Assembly: GCA_963695835.1 (NCBI GenBank)
Contig: CAVOHR010000002.1
Coordinates: 186,001-250,000 of the forward strand
DNA from: VRUE01 sp963695835
Lineage (GTDB): Bacteria; Actinomycetota; Thermoleophilia; Solirubrobacterales; 70-9
Direction of reading: 5' to 3'
Length of the DNA stretch: 64,000 nucleotides
Part shown: positions 57,651-64,000 of the stretch, in pieces
How positions within the stretch are numbered: position 1 is the stretch's first letter
How the letters are laid out: each line of letters starts with the position of its first letter
The notes under the pieces: model-generated
What the model was told of the DNA's origin: nothing
What the model saw: the letters and a program-made list of their open reading frames with translations, nothing else
Databases searched by the model: none
Made by a program: the position numbers and the translations under genes

Positions 57651-59648
57651 CTACGCGCCCGCCGTGATCCCGTCCAGATCGCGGCGCAGCTCCTTCAGCT
57701 CGTCGCGGAGGCGGGCGGCCTCCTCGAAGCGGAGGTCGTCGGCCGCCGCCAGCATCTCCTCCTCGAGGGCGACGATCATCTTCTCCAGCTCGGCCGGGTC
57801 GGAGAGCTCCTCGCCGCGCCGACGGCGGCGGCGCTTCGGCGCCCGGTCCTCCATCGCCAGAAACTCGCTCATCTCGGAGATCCCCTTGCGGACCGTCTCC
57901 GGGGTGATCCCGTGCTCCTCGTTGTAGGCGAGCTGGATCACCCGGCGACGATCGGTCTCGCGGATCGCGGCGCGCATCGAGTCGGTCTCGCGGTCGGCGT
58001 ACATCAGCACCCGGCCGTTGACGTTGCGGGCGGCGCGGCCGATCGTCTGCACGAGGCTGGTCTCGCCGCGCAGGAAGCCCTCCTTGTCGGCGTCGAGGAT
58101 CGCGACCAGCGAGACCTCGGGCAGGTCGAGGCCCTCGCGCAGCAGGTTGACCCCGACCAGCACGTCGTACTCGCCGAGCCGCAGGTCGCGGACGATCTGG
58201 ATCCGCTCCAGGGTGTCGATCTCCGAGTGCAGGTAGCGGACCTTGACCCCGTACTCGAGCAGGTAGCCGGTCAGGTCCTCGGCCATCTTCTTGGTCAGCG
58301 TGGTGACCAGGACGCGGTCGCCGGCCTCGGCCCGGACCTTGATTTCGTTCATCAGGTCGTCGATCTGGTTGCGCGTCTCGCGCACCTCGATCTCCGGGTC
58401 GACGATCCCGGTTGGGCGGACGATCTGCTCGACGATCCGGGTCGATTCGGCCCGCTCGAACGGCCCCGGCGTCGCCGAGACCATCACCAGCCGAGGAACT
58501 CGCTCCAGGAACTCGTCGAACTTGAGCGGCCGGTTGTCGATCGCCGAGGGCAGCCGGAAGCCGTAGTCGATCAGCGTCTGCTTGCGCGACCTGTCCCCCT
58601 CGTACATGCCGCCGATCTGCGGGACCGTCTGGTGGGACTCGTCGACGAAGACGACGAAGTCGTCGGGGAAGTAGTCGATCAGGGTGTGCGGCGGGCTGCC
58701 CGGCGGCCGGCCGTCGAGGATCCGCGAGTAGTTCTCGATCCCCGAAGTGAAGCCGAGCTCCTTCAGCATCTCGATGTCGTAGGCGGTGCGCTGGCGCAGC
58801 CGGTGCGCCTCGAGCTGCTTGCCTTCGTCCTCCAGCTCGGCCGTGCGCGAGTTCAGTTCGTGGCGGATTTCCTCGACCGCCCGCTCCAGCGTCTCATCCC
58901 TGGTCACGTAGTGGGAGGCGGGCCAGACCGAGACGTGGTCGATCGCGTCGAGCACCTCGCCGGTCAGCGGGTCGAAGTGCTGGATCGCCTCGATCTCGTC
59001 GCCGAACAGGGCGATCCGGTAGGCCGACTCGGCGTAGGAGGGCATGATCTCCAGCACCTCGCCGCGCGAGCGGAAGGCGCCGCGGCCGAGCGCGGTGTCG
59101 TTGCGCTGGTACTGCATCTTGACCAGCTTGCGCAGCACCTCGTCGCGGTCGATCCGCTCGCCGACCTTGAACAGCTGCATTTTTTCGTTGTAGACCTGGG
59201 GCGAGCCGATCCCGTAGATGCATGAGACCGAGGCGACGATGATCGTGTCGCGGCGGGCGAACAGCGCCGCCGTCGCCGCGTGGCGCAGGCGGTCGATCTC
59301 GTCGTTGATCGAGGAGTCCTTCTCGATGTAGAGGTCCTGCGCCGGGACGTAGGCCTCCGGCTGGTAGTAGTCGTAGTAGGAGACGAAGTACTCGACCGCG
59401 TTGTCGGGGAAGAACTCGCGGAACTCGTTGCAGAGCTGAGCGGCGAGCGTCTTGTTGTGCGCGATCACCAGGGTCGGCCGCCGCACCGCCGCGATCGTCG
59501 CCGCCATCGTGAAGGTCTTGCCGGTCCCGGTGGCGCCGAGCAGCGTCTGGAACCGCTCGCCCGCCTCCAGCCCCTCGGCCAGCCCGGCGATCGCCTGCGG
59601 CTGGTCGGCGGTCGGCGTGTAGGCCGGATTCAGCTTGAACTCGGACAC
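57651..59648 (-). CDS. uvrB: Excinuclease ABC subunit B
   Basis: 665 aa. Walker A GATGTGKTFTMAA (~residues 39-51), the beta-hairpin region YYDYYQPEAYVPAQDLYIEKD, SCIYGIGSPQVY, helicase motifs (VDESHQTVPQIGGMYEGD, VMVSATPGPFE, VGVNLLREGLDLPEVSLVAILDADKEGFLR) and the C-terminal UVR domain (DLRFEEAARLRDELKELRRDL). It loads with UvrA and presents DNA to UvrC. No LexA box was seen before it. Confidence 0.97.
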   Translation of the reverse strand: MSEFKLNPAYTPTADQPQAIAGLAEGLEAGERFQTLLGATGTGKTFTMAATIAAVRRPTLVIAHNKTLAAQLCNEFREFFPDNAVEYFVSYYDYYQPEAYVPAQDLYIEKDSSINDEIDRLRHAATAALFARRDTIIVASVSCIYGIGSPQVYNEKMQLFKVGERIDRDEVLRKLVKMQYQRNDTALGRGAFRSRGEVLEIMPSYAESAYRIALFGDEIEAIQHFDPLTGEVLDAIDHVSVWPASHYVTRDETLERAVEEIRHELNSRTAELEDEGKQLEAHRLRQRTAYDIEMLKELGFTSGIENYSRILDGRPPGSPPHTLIDYFPDDFVVFVDESHQTVPQIGGMYEGDRSRKQTLIDYGFRLPSAIDNRPLKFDEFLERVPRLVMVSATPGPFERAESTRIVEQIVRPTGIVDPEIEVRETRNQIDDLMNEIKVRAEAGDRVLVTTLTKKMAEDLTGYLLEYGVKVRYLHSEIDTLERIQIVRDLRLGEYDVLVGVNLLREGLDLPEVSLVAILDADKEGFLRGETSLVQTIGRAARNVNGRVLMYADRETDSMRAAIRETDRRRVIQLAYNEEHGITPETVRKGISEMSEFLAMEDRAPKRRRRRRGEELSDPAELEKMIVALEEEMLAAADDLRFEEAARLRDELKELRRDLDGITAGA

Positions 59649-59728
59649 GGAGCCACCTTAACGACCGGCCAAGCGCGCCCCCCGGCGCGCGATCCATGAT
59701 AAACATCTCGGTTCCTTGTCGTGAGGCG

Positions 59729-59757
59729 TTGTCTGTAGAGGTACTGTCGACAGACAA
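59729..59757. promoter_or_regulatory. Operator-like inverted repeat before the XRE gene
   Basis: TTGTCTGT and ACAGACAA form a perfect 8-bp inverted repeat with a 13-base spacer containing GGTACTGT. It lies 15-44 bp upstream of the XRE start and covers the likely promoter. XRE repressors commonly bind such sites in their own promoters. Confidence 0.55.
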
Positions 59758-59772
59758 AGAGAATCAGGCCGG

Positions 59773-60021
59773 ATGAAACCACGCGACCGATTCGCCAAGA
59801 GCCTGAGGAAGGCGAGACTGAAGGCCGAGATCTCCCAGGAGGAGCTGGGCTTTCGCTGCGACCTGCACCGGACCGAGATATCGCTGCTCGAGCGCGGTGG
59901 CCGCGAGCCGCGGCTGGGCACGATGATCAGGCTCTGCGGCGTGCTCGAGGTCACGCCCGAAGAGCTCTGCGAGGGCATCGACTGGAACGTCAAGTCCCAG
60001 CGCTTCCAGTTCAAGGACTGA
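59773..60021 (+). CDS. XRE-family HTH regulator
   Basis: 82 aa, one HTH_3 domain: FAKSLRKARLKAEISQEELGFRCDLHRTEISLLERGGREPRLGTMIRLCGVLEVTPEELCEGI, in the classical XRE order. No sensor domain. It starts between divergent uvrB and itself, so a common regulatory region is possible. It is convergent with a membrane-anchored protein gene 39 bp away. Confidence 0.88.
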   Translation: MKPRDRFAKSLRKARLKAEISQEELGFRCDLHRTEISLLERGGREPRLGTMIRLCGVLEVTPEELCEGIDWNVKSQRFQFKD

Positions 60022-60060
60022 GCGACGCCTCCTCCGCTCCCGCGTCCGGGGGCGGCCATA

Positions 60061-60585
60061 TCAGGGAAGGATCTGTTCGAGCAGGCCTTCGGCGGGGCCG
60101 AGGAAGCTCTGCGCCCGATCGAGCAGCGAGCGGGCGTCCTTGATCAGTTCGATCGCCTGTTCGAGCGGGATCTGGCGCAGGGCCGCCCGCAGCGGAGCGG
60201 CCAGCAACGGGCTGAGCGCGCCGGCCCGTTCGGCGTCGGCGACCGCCCGCAGCAGGCCGGCGCGGATCGCCCGCGCCAGCTCGGCGTCGTCGATCCCGTA
60301 GCGGCGGGTGAAGCGTTCGCGCGAGCGCGGCGTCGCCAGCGCCCGGGCCAGCGTCTCGCGGCTGACGCCGAGCCGGCAGGCGGCGCCGTCGAGGGCGGAG
60401 AGCGAGAACTGTTCGGCGATCTGCTCGAGGCCTTCGGGATTGCGCCAGGCGCGCGGCTGGCAGGGATCCTGCGTCTTCGCCGGCTGGTAGGAGGAACCGC
60501 CGGCCGCCAGGTAGATGCCGACCAGCGCCAGCGAGGCGACGACGGCCGCAGCGATCAGCCACGCTCCCCGTCCCGAGGCGCTCAT
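60061..60585 (-). CDS. Membrane-anchored protein of unknown function
   Basis: 174 aa from the ATG at 60585. One N-terminal helix (GAWLIAAAVVASLALVGIYLAAGG) and an extracellular helical domain with two Cys (DPCQPRAW, DGAACRLG). The rest is regular helices (EGLEQIAEQFSLSAL, ETLARALATPRSRERFTRRYGIDDAELARAIRAGLLRAV). Not recognised. It lies between the XRE gene and an MFS gene and runs with the latter. Confidence 0.6.
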   Translation of the reverse strand: MSASGRGAWLIAAAVVASLALVGIYLAAGGSSYQPAKTQDPCQPRAWRNPEGLEQIAEQFSLSALDGAACRLGVSRETLARALATPRSRERFTRRYGIDDAELARAIRAGLLRAVADAERAGALSPLLAAPLRAALRQIPLEQAIELIKDARSLLDRAQSFLGPAEGLLEQILP

Positions 60586-60649
60586 ACGAGAACCCTCCCC
60601 TTCCGCTGTTCGTTGTCCACGCCATTCGGGGAAAAGGAACATCGGAGGC

Positions 60650-62023
60650 TCATAGATCGACCCTCCTGGCCAGGCCGATCGGGATCAGCGCCAGCAGGCC
60701 GAGCAGCGCGCCGAGCCCGAACGACGGGCTGAAGGCGTGGGTGGCGGCGCGGTCGAGCTGGTCCTGAAGTTCTTCGCGCAGCCGGATCGCGTCGGCGCGG
60801 TCGGCGGGGTCCTCGGGCAGCGGTTCGAAGGCGGGGCCGATCGTCGGCACCTTGCCCCGCTCCCCTTCCAGCTGCTCCGAGATCCGCCGCGCCAGCGAGA
60901 GCTTCAGCAGCGGGTCGACCCGGGCGTCGAGGACGACCGCGGTGCCGGCGTCGATCGCGTCGCGGCGCTGCCGGGCGATGTCGGCCGTGAACACCGGCGT
61001 CAGGACGATCAGCCCGATCGCCACCCCGGCGTGGCGGGCGGAGATCGTCCAGCCGCCGTGGATCGCCTGCGGCGCCCGGCCCGCGAGCGCCGTCTCGGTC
61101 AGCGCCGAGAGGACCAGTGCCAGCCCGACCCCGACGAGGAGCTGGGGCGGCAGCGTCAGGGCGACGTTCGCGTGCGGCAGCAGCGCCAGGCCGCCGAGGC
61201 CGCCGGAGACGAGGATCGCCCCGGCGGCGGCGCGGGCGCGGGCGCTGCCGGCCGCGGGGCCGAGGCGGGCGCCGAGCAGGGCCGCCAGCGGCATCGCCGA
61301 GACGACGATCGCGGCGCCGATCGGGCTCAGGCGCCAGCCTTCGATCAGCAGCAGGACGAGCAGGAAGAGGGCGGCGGCGATCGCCGAGGAGACCAGCGCC
61401 AGCGCCAGGTTGGCGAGCAGGTGCGGGCGGCCGGTGCGGCGCAGCTCGGCGGCGACGATCGAGGTCGATGCCTCGTGCCGGGCGACGGCCAGCAGCGGCG
61501 CCCCGGCGGCGATCGCCAGCGGCGCCTGGACGAGGAAGATCGACTGCCAGGAGACCAGCTCGGTCAGCAGGCCGCCGATCGCCGGGCCGAGCGCGGCGCC
61601 GGTCGCCCCCGCGGTCGCCCAGATCGCGGCGGCGCGCCGTTCGGAGCCGACCGTCGCCGGCAGCAGCTCGAGCACGGCGGTGACCGCCGCGGCGCCGCCG
61701 AGCGCCTGCACGCAGCGGGCGGCGATCAGCGTGCTCAGCTCCGAGGAGAGCCCGCAGGCGATGCCGGCGCCGGCGAAGACCGCGAGTCCGAAGGCCGCCG
61801 CCCGCCCGGGCCCGACGCGGCGCGCCAGGTGGGCGGCCGGAACCGCGGCCAGAGCCATCACAAGGTTGAACGAGACCAGCACCCAGGTGACCCCGGCGAC
61901 GCTGGTGTCGAGATCGCGGTAGATCCGCGGCAGGGCCAGGACGACGATCGAGGAGTCGGCGAGGACCAGCCCGACCGCGAAGGCGAGGGCGGCGAGGCGC
62001 GGGCGAGGCGGCACGCTATTCAC
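60650..62023 (-). CDS. MFS transporter, DHA2-like
   Basis: 457 aa with about 12-14 hydrophobic segments. DHA-type motifs: LVLADSSIVVLALPRIYRDLDTSVAGVTWVLVSFNLVMALAAVPAAHLARRVGPGRAAAFGL (motif A-like after helix 2) and GATGAALGPAIGGLLTELVSWQSIFLVQ (motif C, GPAIGGLL). A soluble C-terminal extension of ~75 residues (ARQRRDAIDAGTAVVLDARV to DQLDRAATHAFSPS) is unusual and may be periplasmic or cytosolic. Probably exports drugs or metabolites. Confidence 0.85.
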   Translation of the reverse strand: MNSVPPRPRLAALAFAVGLVLADSSIVVLALPRIYRDLDTSVAGVTWVLVSFNLVMALAAVPAAHLARRVGPGRAAAFGLAVFAGAGIACGLSSELSTLIAARCVQALGGAAAVTAVLELLPATVGSERRAAAIWATAGATGAALGPAIGGLLTELVSWQSIFLVQAPLAIAAGAPLLAVARHEASTSIVAAELRRTGRPHLLANLALALVSSAIAAALFLLVLLLIEGWRLSPIGAAIVVSAMPLAALLGARLGPAAGSARARAAAGAILVSGGLGGLALLPHANVALTLPPQLLVGVGLALVLSALTETALAGRAPQAIHGGWTISARHAGVAIGLIVLTPVFTADIARQRRDAIDAGTAVVLDARVDPLLKLSLARRISEQLEGERGKVPTIGPAFEPLPEDPADRADAIRLREELQDQLDRAATHAFSPSFGLGALLGLLALIPIGLARRVDL

Positions 62024-62084
62024 AGCGGTTCACGCTCCGCTCCCGGCGCGAAGAACCGGATATGCACGCTTGGTCGCTCCGCGC

Positions 62085-62672
62085 TCACGGGTAGCCCAGC
62101 TCCCGCGGGTAGGCGTTCCGGTAGGCGCGCTGCTTGTCGAGCACGGCGGCGACGTAGGCGCGCGTCTCCTCGAGCGGGATCGCTTCCAGGGTCAGGTCCG
62201 CCCCACCCCAGCGGTCGGCCCGGGTCGGCCCGGCGTTGTAGGCGGCCAGCGCCGCCACCTCGTTGCCGTCGTAGCGCTTCAACAGTTCCCTCAGGTAGAA
62301 GGTGCCGTAGCGGATGTTGATTTCGGGATCGCCGAGGTCGGTCAGCTTGAAGGTGGTGCCGCCGCTCAGCTTCTCGATCTCCTTCGCGGTCTGCGGCGTG
62401 ATCTGCATCAGCCCCCGGGCGCCGGCCTTCGAGGTCTGGTCTTCGAAGCGCGACTCGGCGTAGATCACGGCGGCGATCAGCGAGGCGTCGACGTGCTTCT
62501 CGGCGGCCTGCTGGCGGATGATGTCCTCGTGCTGGAGGGGCAGCGTCAGCTCCTGGATCACCTGGCCGAACTTGCCGAACAGGCCGAGCGCCGCCCCCAG
62601 CCCGATTCCGGCCGCCACGGCCACCGCCCCGCCAGCGAGCAGGCGCCGTCGCCGCCTCGCCCTCTGCCTCAT
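62085..62672 (-). CDS. Lytic transglycosylase
   Basis: 195 aa from the ATG at 62672, which overlaps the coaE stop (ATGA). N-terminal signal-anchor after a basic run (RQRARRRRRLLAGGAVAVAAGIGLGAALGLF). SLT domain: VDASLIAAVIYAESRFEDQTSKAGARGLMQITPQTAKEI with catalytic Glu in AESRF, then YGTFYLRELLKRYDGNEVAALAAYNAGPTRADRW. It cleaves peptidoglycan with 1,6-anhydro products. Translational coupling to coaE is likely. Confidence 0.93.
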   Translation of the reverse strand: MRQRARRRRRLLAGGAVAVAAGIGLGAALGLFGKFGQVIQELTLPLQHEDIIRQQAAEKHVDASLIAAVIYAESRFEDQTSKAGARGLMQITPQTAKEIEKLSGGTTFKLTDLGDPEINIRYGTFYLRELLKRYDGNEVAALAAYNAGPTRADRWGGADLTLEAIPLEETRAYVAAVLDKQRAYRNAYPRELGYP

Positions 62673-63253
62673 CCCCGTAGTGTGTCGACAAGCACGGACA
62701 GCCGCTGCTCGAGATCCTCGATGCTGCCGTCGTTCTCGACCACGTGGTCGGCCCGAGCCGCCTTCTCGCCCTGGTCGAGCTGGCGCGCCTCGCGGCCCTC
62801 GACCAGGGCGTGCCCGCGGGCCTCGGCGCGCTCGCGGCGCACCGGCTCGGAGGCGACGACGGCGACGGTCGTGTCGAAGACGCCCTCCATTCCCGCCTCG
62901 AACAGCAGCGGCACCTCGACCACGGCGACCTCCGCGTCCTCGGGAAGCGAGTGCAGCCAGGCGCCGATCCGCTCGCCGACCAGCGGGTGGATCTGGCCCT
63001 CGAGCCAGCTCAGCTCGTCGCGATCGGCGAAGACGATCGACCCGATCCGCTCCCGATCGACCCGCCCGCCCGGCGCGACGTCCTCCCCCCACCGCTCGAC
63101 CAGCCGCGGCAGCAACGGCTCGGTCTCGAGCAGCCCGTGCACCACCTCGTCGGCGGAGATCGTGGGCGCCCCGAGCCGCCCGAACGCCGCCAGAGCCTCG
63201 GACTTCCCGGCCGCAATCCCGCCGGTCAGCCCGATCGTAAGCGGCCGAGCCAC
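62669..63253 (-). CDS. coaE: Dephospho-CoA kinase
   Basis: 194 aa. P-loop GLTGGIAAGKSEALAAFGRLGAPTISADEVVH with the Asp of the substrate site, then VAVVEVPLLFEAGMEGVFDTTVAVVA and HVVENDGSIEDLEQRL at the end. Normal length; it catalyses the last CoA step. It is 9 bp from the rpsA stop, and its own stop overlaps the lytic transglycosylase start, so rpsA-coaE-transglycosylase is one unit. Confidence 0.96.
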   Translation of the reverse strand: MARPLTIGLTGGIAAGKSEALAAFGRLGAPTISADEVVHGLLETEPLLPRLVERWGEDVAPGGRVDRERIGSIVFADRDELSWLEGQIHPLVGERIGAWLHSLPEDAEVAVVEVPLLFEAGMEGVFDTTVAVVASEPVRRERAEARGHALVEGREARQLDQGEKAARADHVVENDGSIEDLEQRLSVLVDTLRG

Positions 63254-63262
63254 CGGCCCGAC

Positions 63263-64000
63263 TCAGCTCTCGGCAGGCGCCTCAGGCTCGCCGGCAGCCG
63301 GAGCCTCGGCTTCCGCCTCGGGCTCCTCCGCCACGGGCTCCTCAGCGGCCGGGGTTTCCTCAGCTACGGGTTCCTCCTCAGCGGCCACAGGCTCCTCGGC
63401 TGCCTGCTCCGCGGCCGGAACCTCCTCGGCTACGGGCTCCGCAGGCGTCTCTTCCGCGGGGGCCTCCGCGTCAGGCTCCTCAGCTGCTAACTCAGCGGCC
63501 GGGGCTTCGGCGATCTCCTCAGACGTCTCTTCCGCGGGTGGTGCGATGGAGGGTTCCCCCTCCGGCGAGGAGGGGGTGCCCTCCGTCGCGACAGGACCCG
63601 CGGCCGCGGCGCCTGGTCCCTCGTCCGAACCCTCAGCCGCCTCGATCTGCTCCCCCAGGTCCCCCATCGGCATGTTCCCGCCCTCGACCCGCTTGATGCT
63701 GAGCGAGAGCCGCCGCCGCTCCTCGTCGATCTCGAGGATCTTCACGTTCAGCTTCGAGTTCGGCTCGACCACCTCGCTCGGGCTCTCGACGTGGTGGTCG
63801 GCTAGCTCGGAGATGTGGACCAGGCCCTCGACCCCGGGCAGGATCTCGACGAAGGCGCCGAAGGCGACGACCTTGGTCACCGTGCCCTCGAGCACGTCGC
63901 CGGGCCGGTAGGTGCTGATCACCCGCTGCCACGGATCCTCCTGCGTCTGCTTGAGGCCGAGCGAGATGCGCTGCCGGTCGCGGTCGATGTCGAGAACTTT
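63263..64000 (-). CDS. rpsA: Ribosomal protein S1, 3' part (start outside window)
   Basis: The frame is open from the window end down to 63263. It encodes the end of one S1 repeat (VLDIDRDRQRISLGLKQTQEDPW) and a full last S1 domain (YRPGDVLEGTVTKVVAFGAFVEILPGVEGLVHISELADHHVESPSEVVEPNSKLNVKILEIDEERRRLSLSIKRVE). A ~130-residue low-complexity C-terminal tail made of Glu, Ala and Pro follows (EEPVAEE-type repeats). S1 binds mRNA on the 30S. The tail is much longer than in E. coli but of a kind seen in actinobacteria. It precedes coaE by 9 bp. Confidence 0.93.
   Translation of the reverse strand, partial: KVLDIDRDRQRISLGLKQTQEDPWQRVISTYRPGDVLEGTVTKVVAFGAFVEILPGVEGLVHISELADHHVESPSEVVEPNSKLNVKILEIDEERRRLSLSIKRVEGGNMPMGDLGEQIEAAEGSDEGPGAAAAGPVATEGTPSSPEGEPSIAPPAEETSEEIAEAPAAELAAEEPDAEAPAEETPAEPVAEEVPAAEQAAEEPVAAEEEPVAEETPAAEEPVAEEPEAEAEAPAAGEPEAPAES

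Noticed and set aside
59649..59772. LexA box before uvrB
   Set aside because: GGAACCGAGATGTTTATC on the minus strand has a GAAC half but no GTTC at the right spacing.

Overview
The window is 64 kb of high-GC DNA with short intergenic gaps, frequent GTG/TTG starts and gene overlaps. The core gene content (Rex, panBCD, TsaB/D/E with RimI, a potassium-independent H+-pyrophosphatase, type-4 UDG, UvrA/UvrB) points to an actinobacterium, probably a deep lineage such as Thermoleophilia/Solirubrobacterales. That taxonomic placement is inference from gene content and composition; no rRNA gene is present to confirm it. No rRNA, CRISPR array or prophage structural module was seen.

Layout. 1-3.5 kb: secreted proteins, including a serpin. 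3.5-10.8 kb: an accessory island. It holds small membrane proteins, a DUF262 gene paired with a HEPN ribonuclease-like gene that is cut in two by a clean IS630 insertion, HTH/excisionase-like genes, a HigBA-type toxin-antitoxin pair and a tyrosine integrase. The island ends at a displaced tRNA(CAU) 3' half, taken to be its attachment site. 10.77-13.90 kb: a three-gene transposon with terminal inverted repeats and an exact 5-bp target duplication. It encodes a DDE-type transposase, a recombinase-like protein and a DUF6788 protein. 14-21 kb: an HxlR/peroxiredoxin-like/tautomerase cluster, gene remnants (SNF2 helicase, IS110, a possible MmeI-like enzyme) and a yjbQ gene. A segment of about 4.2 kb follows, bounded by 210-bp direct repeats that duplicate the yjbQ/thrC junction; it carries a sphingosine-phosphate-lyase-like enzyme overlapping an FGGY kinase.

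21-64 kb is mostly core genome. It contains threonine synthase, an unusual truncated LeuRS paralogue, a GtrA protein, a GT-C glycosyltransferase, a GH92 mannosidase and a heterodimeric ABC exporter. Then come tRNA-Gln(CTG), an FAD oxidoreductase with two TrkA subunits and a USP, H+-pyrophosphatase, a GCS2 ligase, glutaredoxin-Rex, the TsaD-RimI-TsaB-TsaE-UDG operon, and panC-panD-panB. The right part has a hexapeptide acyltransferase, an ROK kinase, uvrA, an IS1595 element, a thioredoxin-TPR protein, MmgE/PrpD, uvrB, an XRE regulator, an MFS transporter, a lytic transglycosylase, coaE and the 3' part of rpsA. Strong inverted repeats mark many gene ends as likely terminators.

The observations judged most worth following are these: (1) the DUF262-HEPN module, whose HEPN frame is exactly restored when the IS630 copy is removed; (2) the 3.1-kb transposon with its recombinase-like and DUF6788 accessory genes; (3) the IS1595 insertion that splits a GAAC-N4-GTTC sequence just upstream of uvrA; (4) the LeuRS paralogue with KMSKH, an altered editing motif and no C-terminal domain, next to thrC; (5) the recent 210-bp junction duplication around the lyase/kinase pair.
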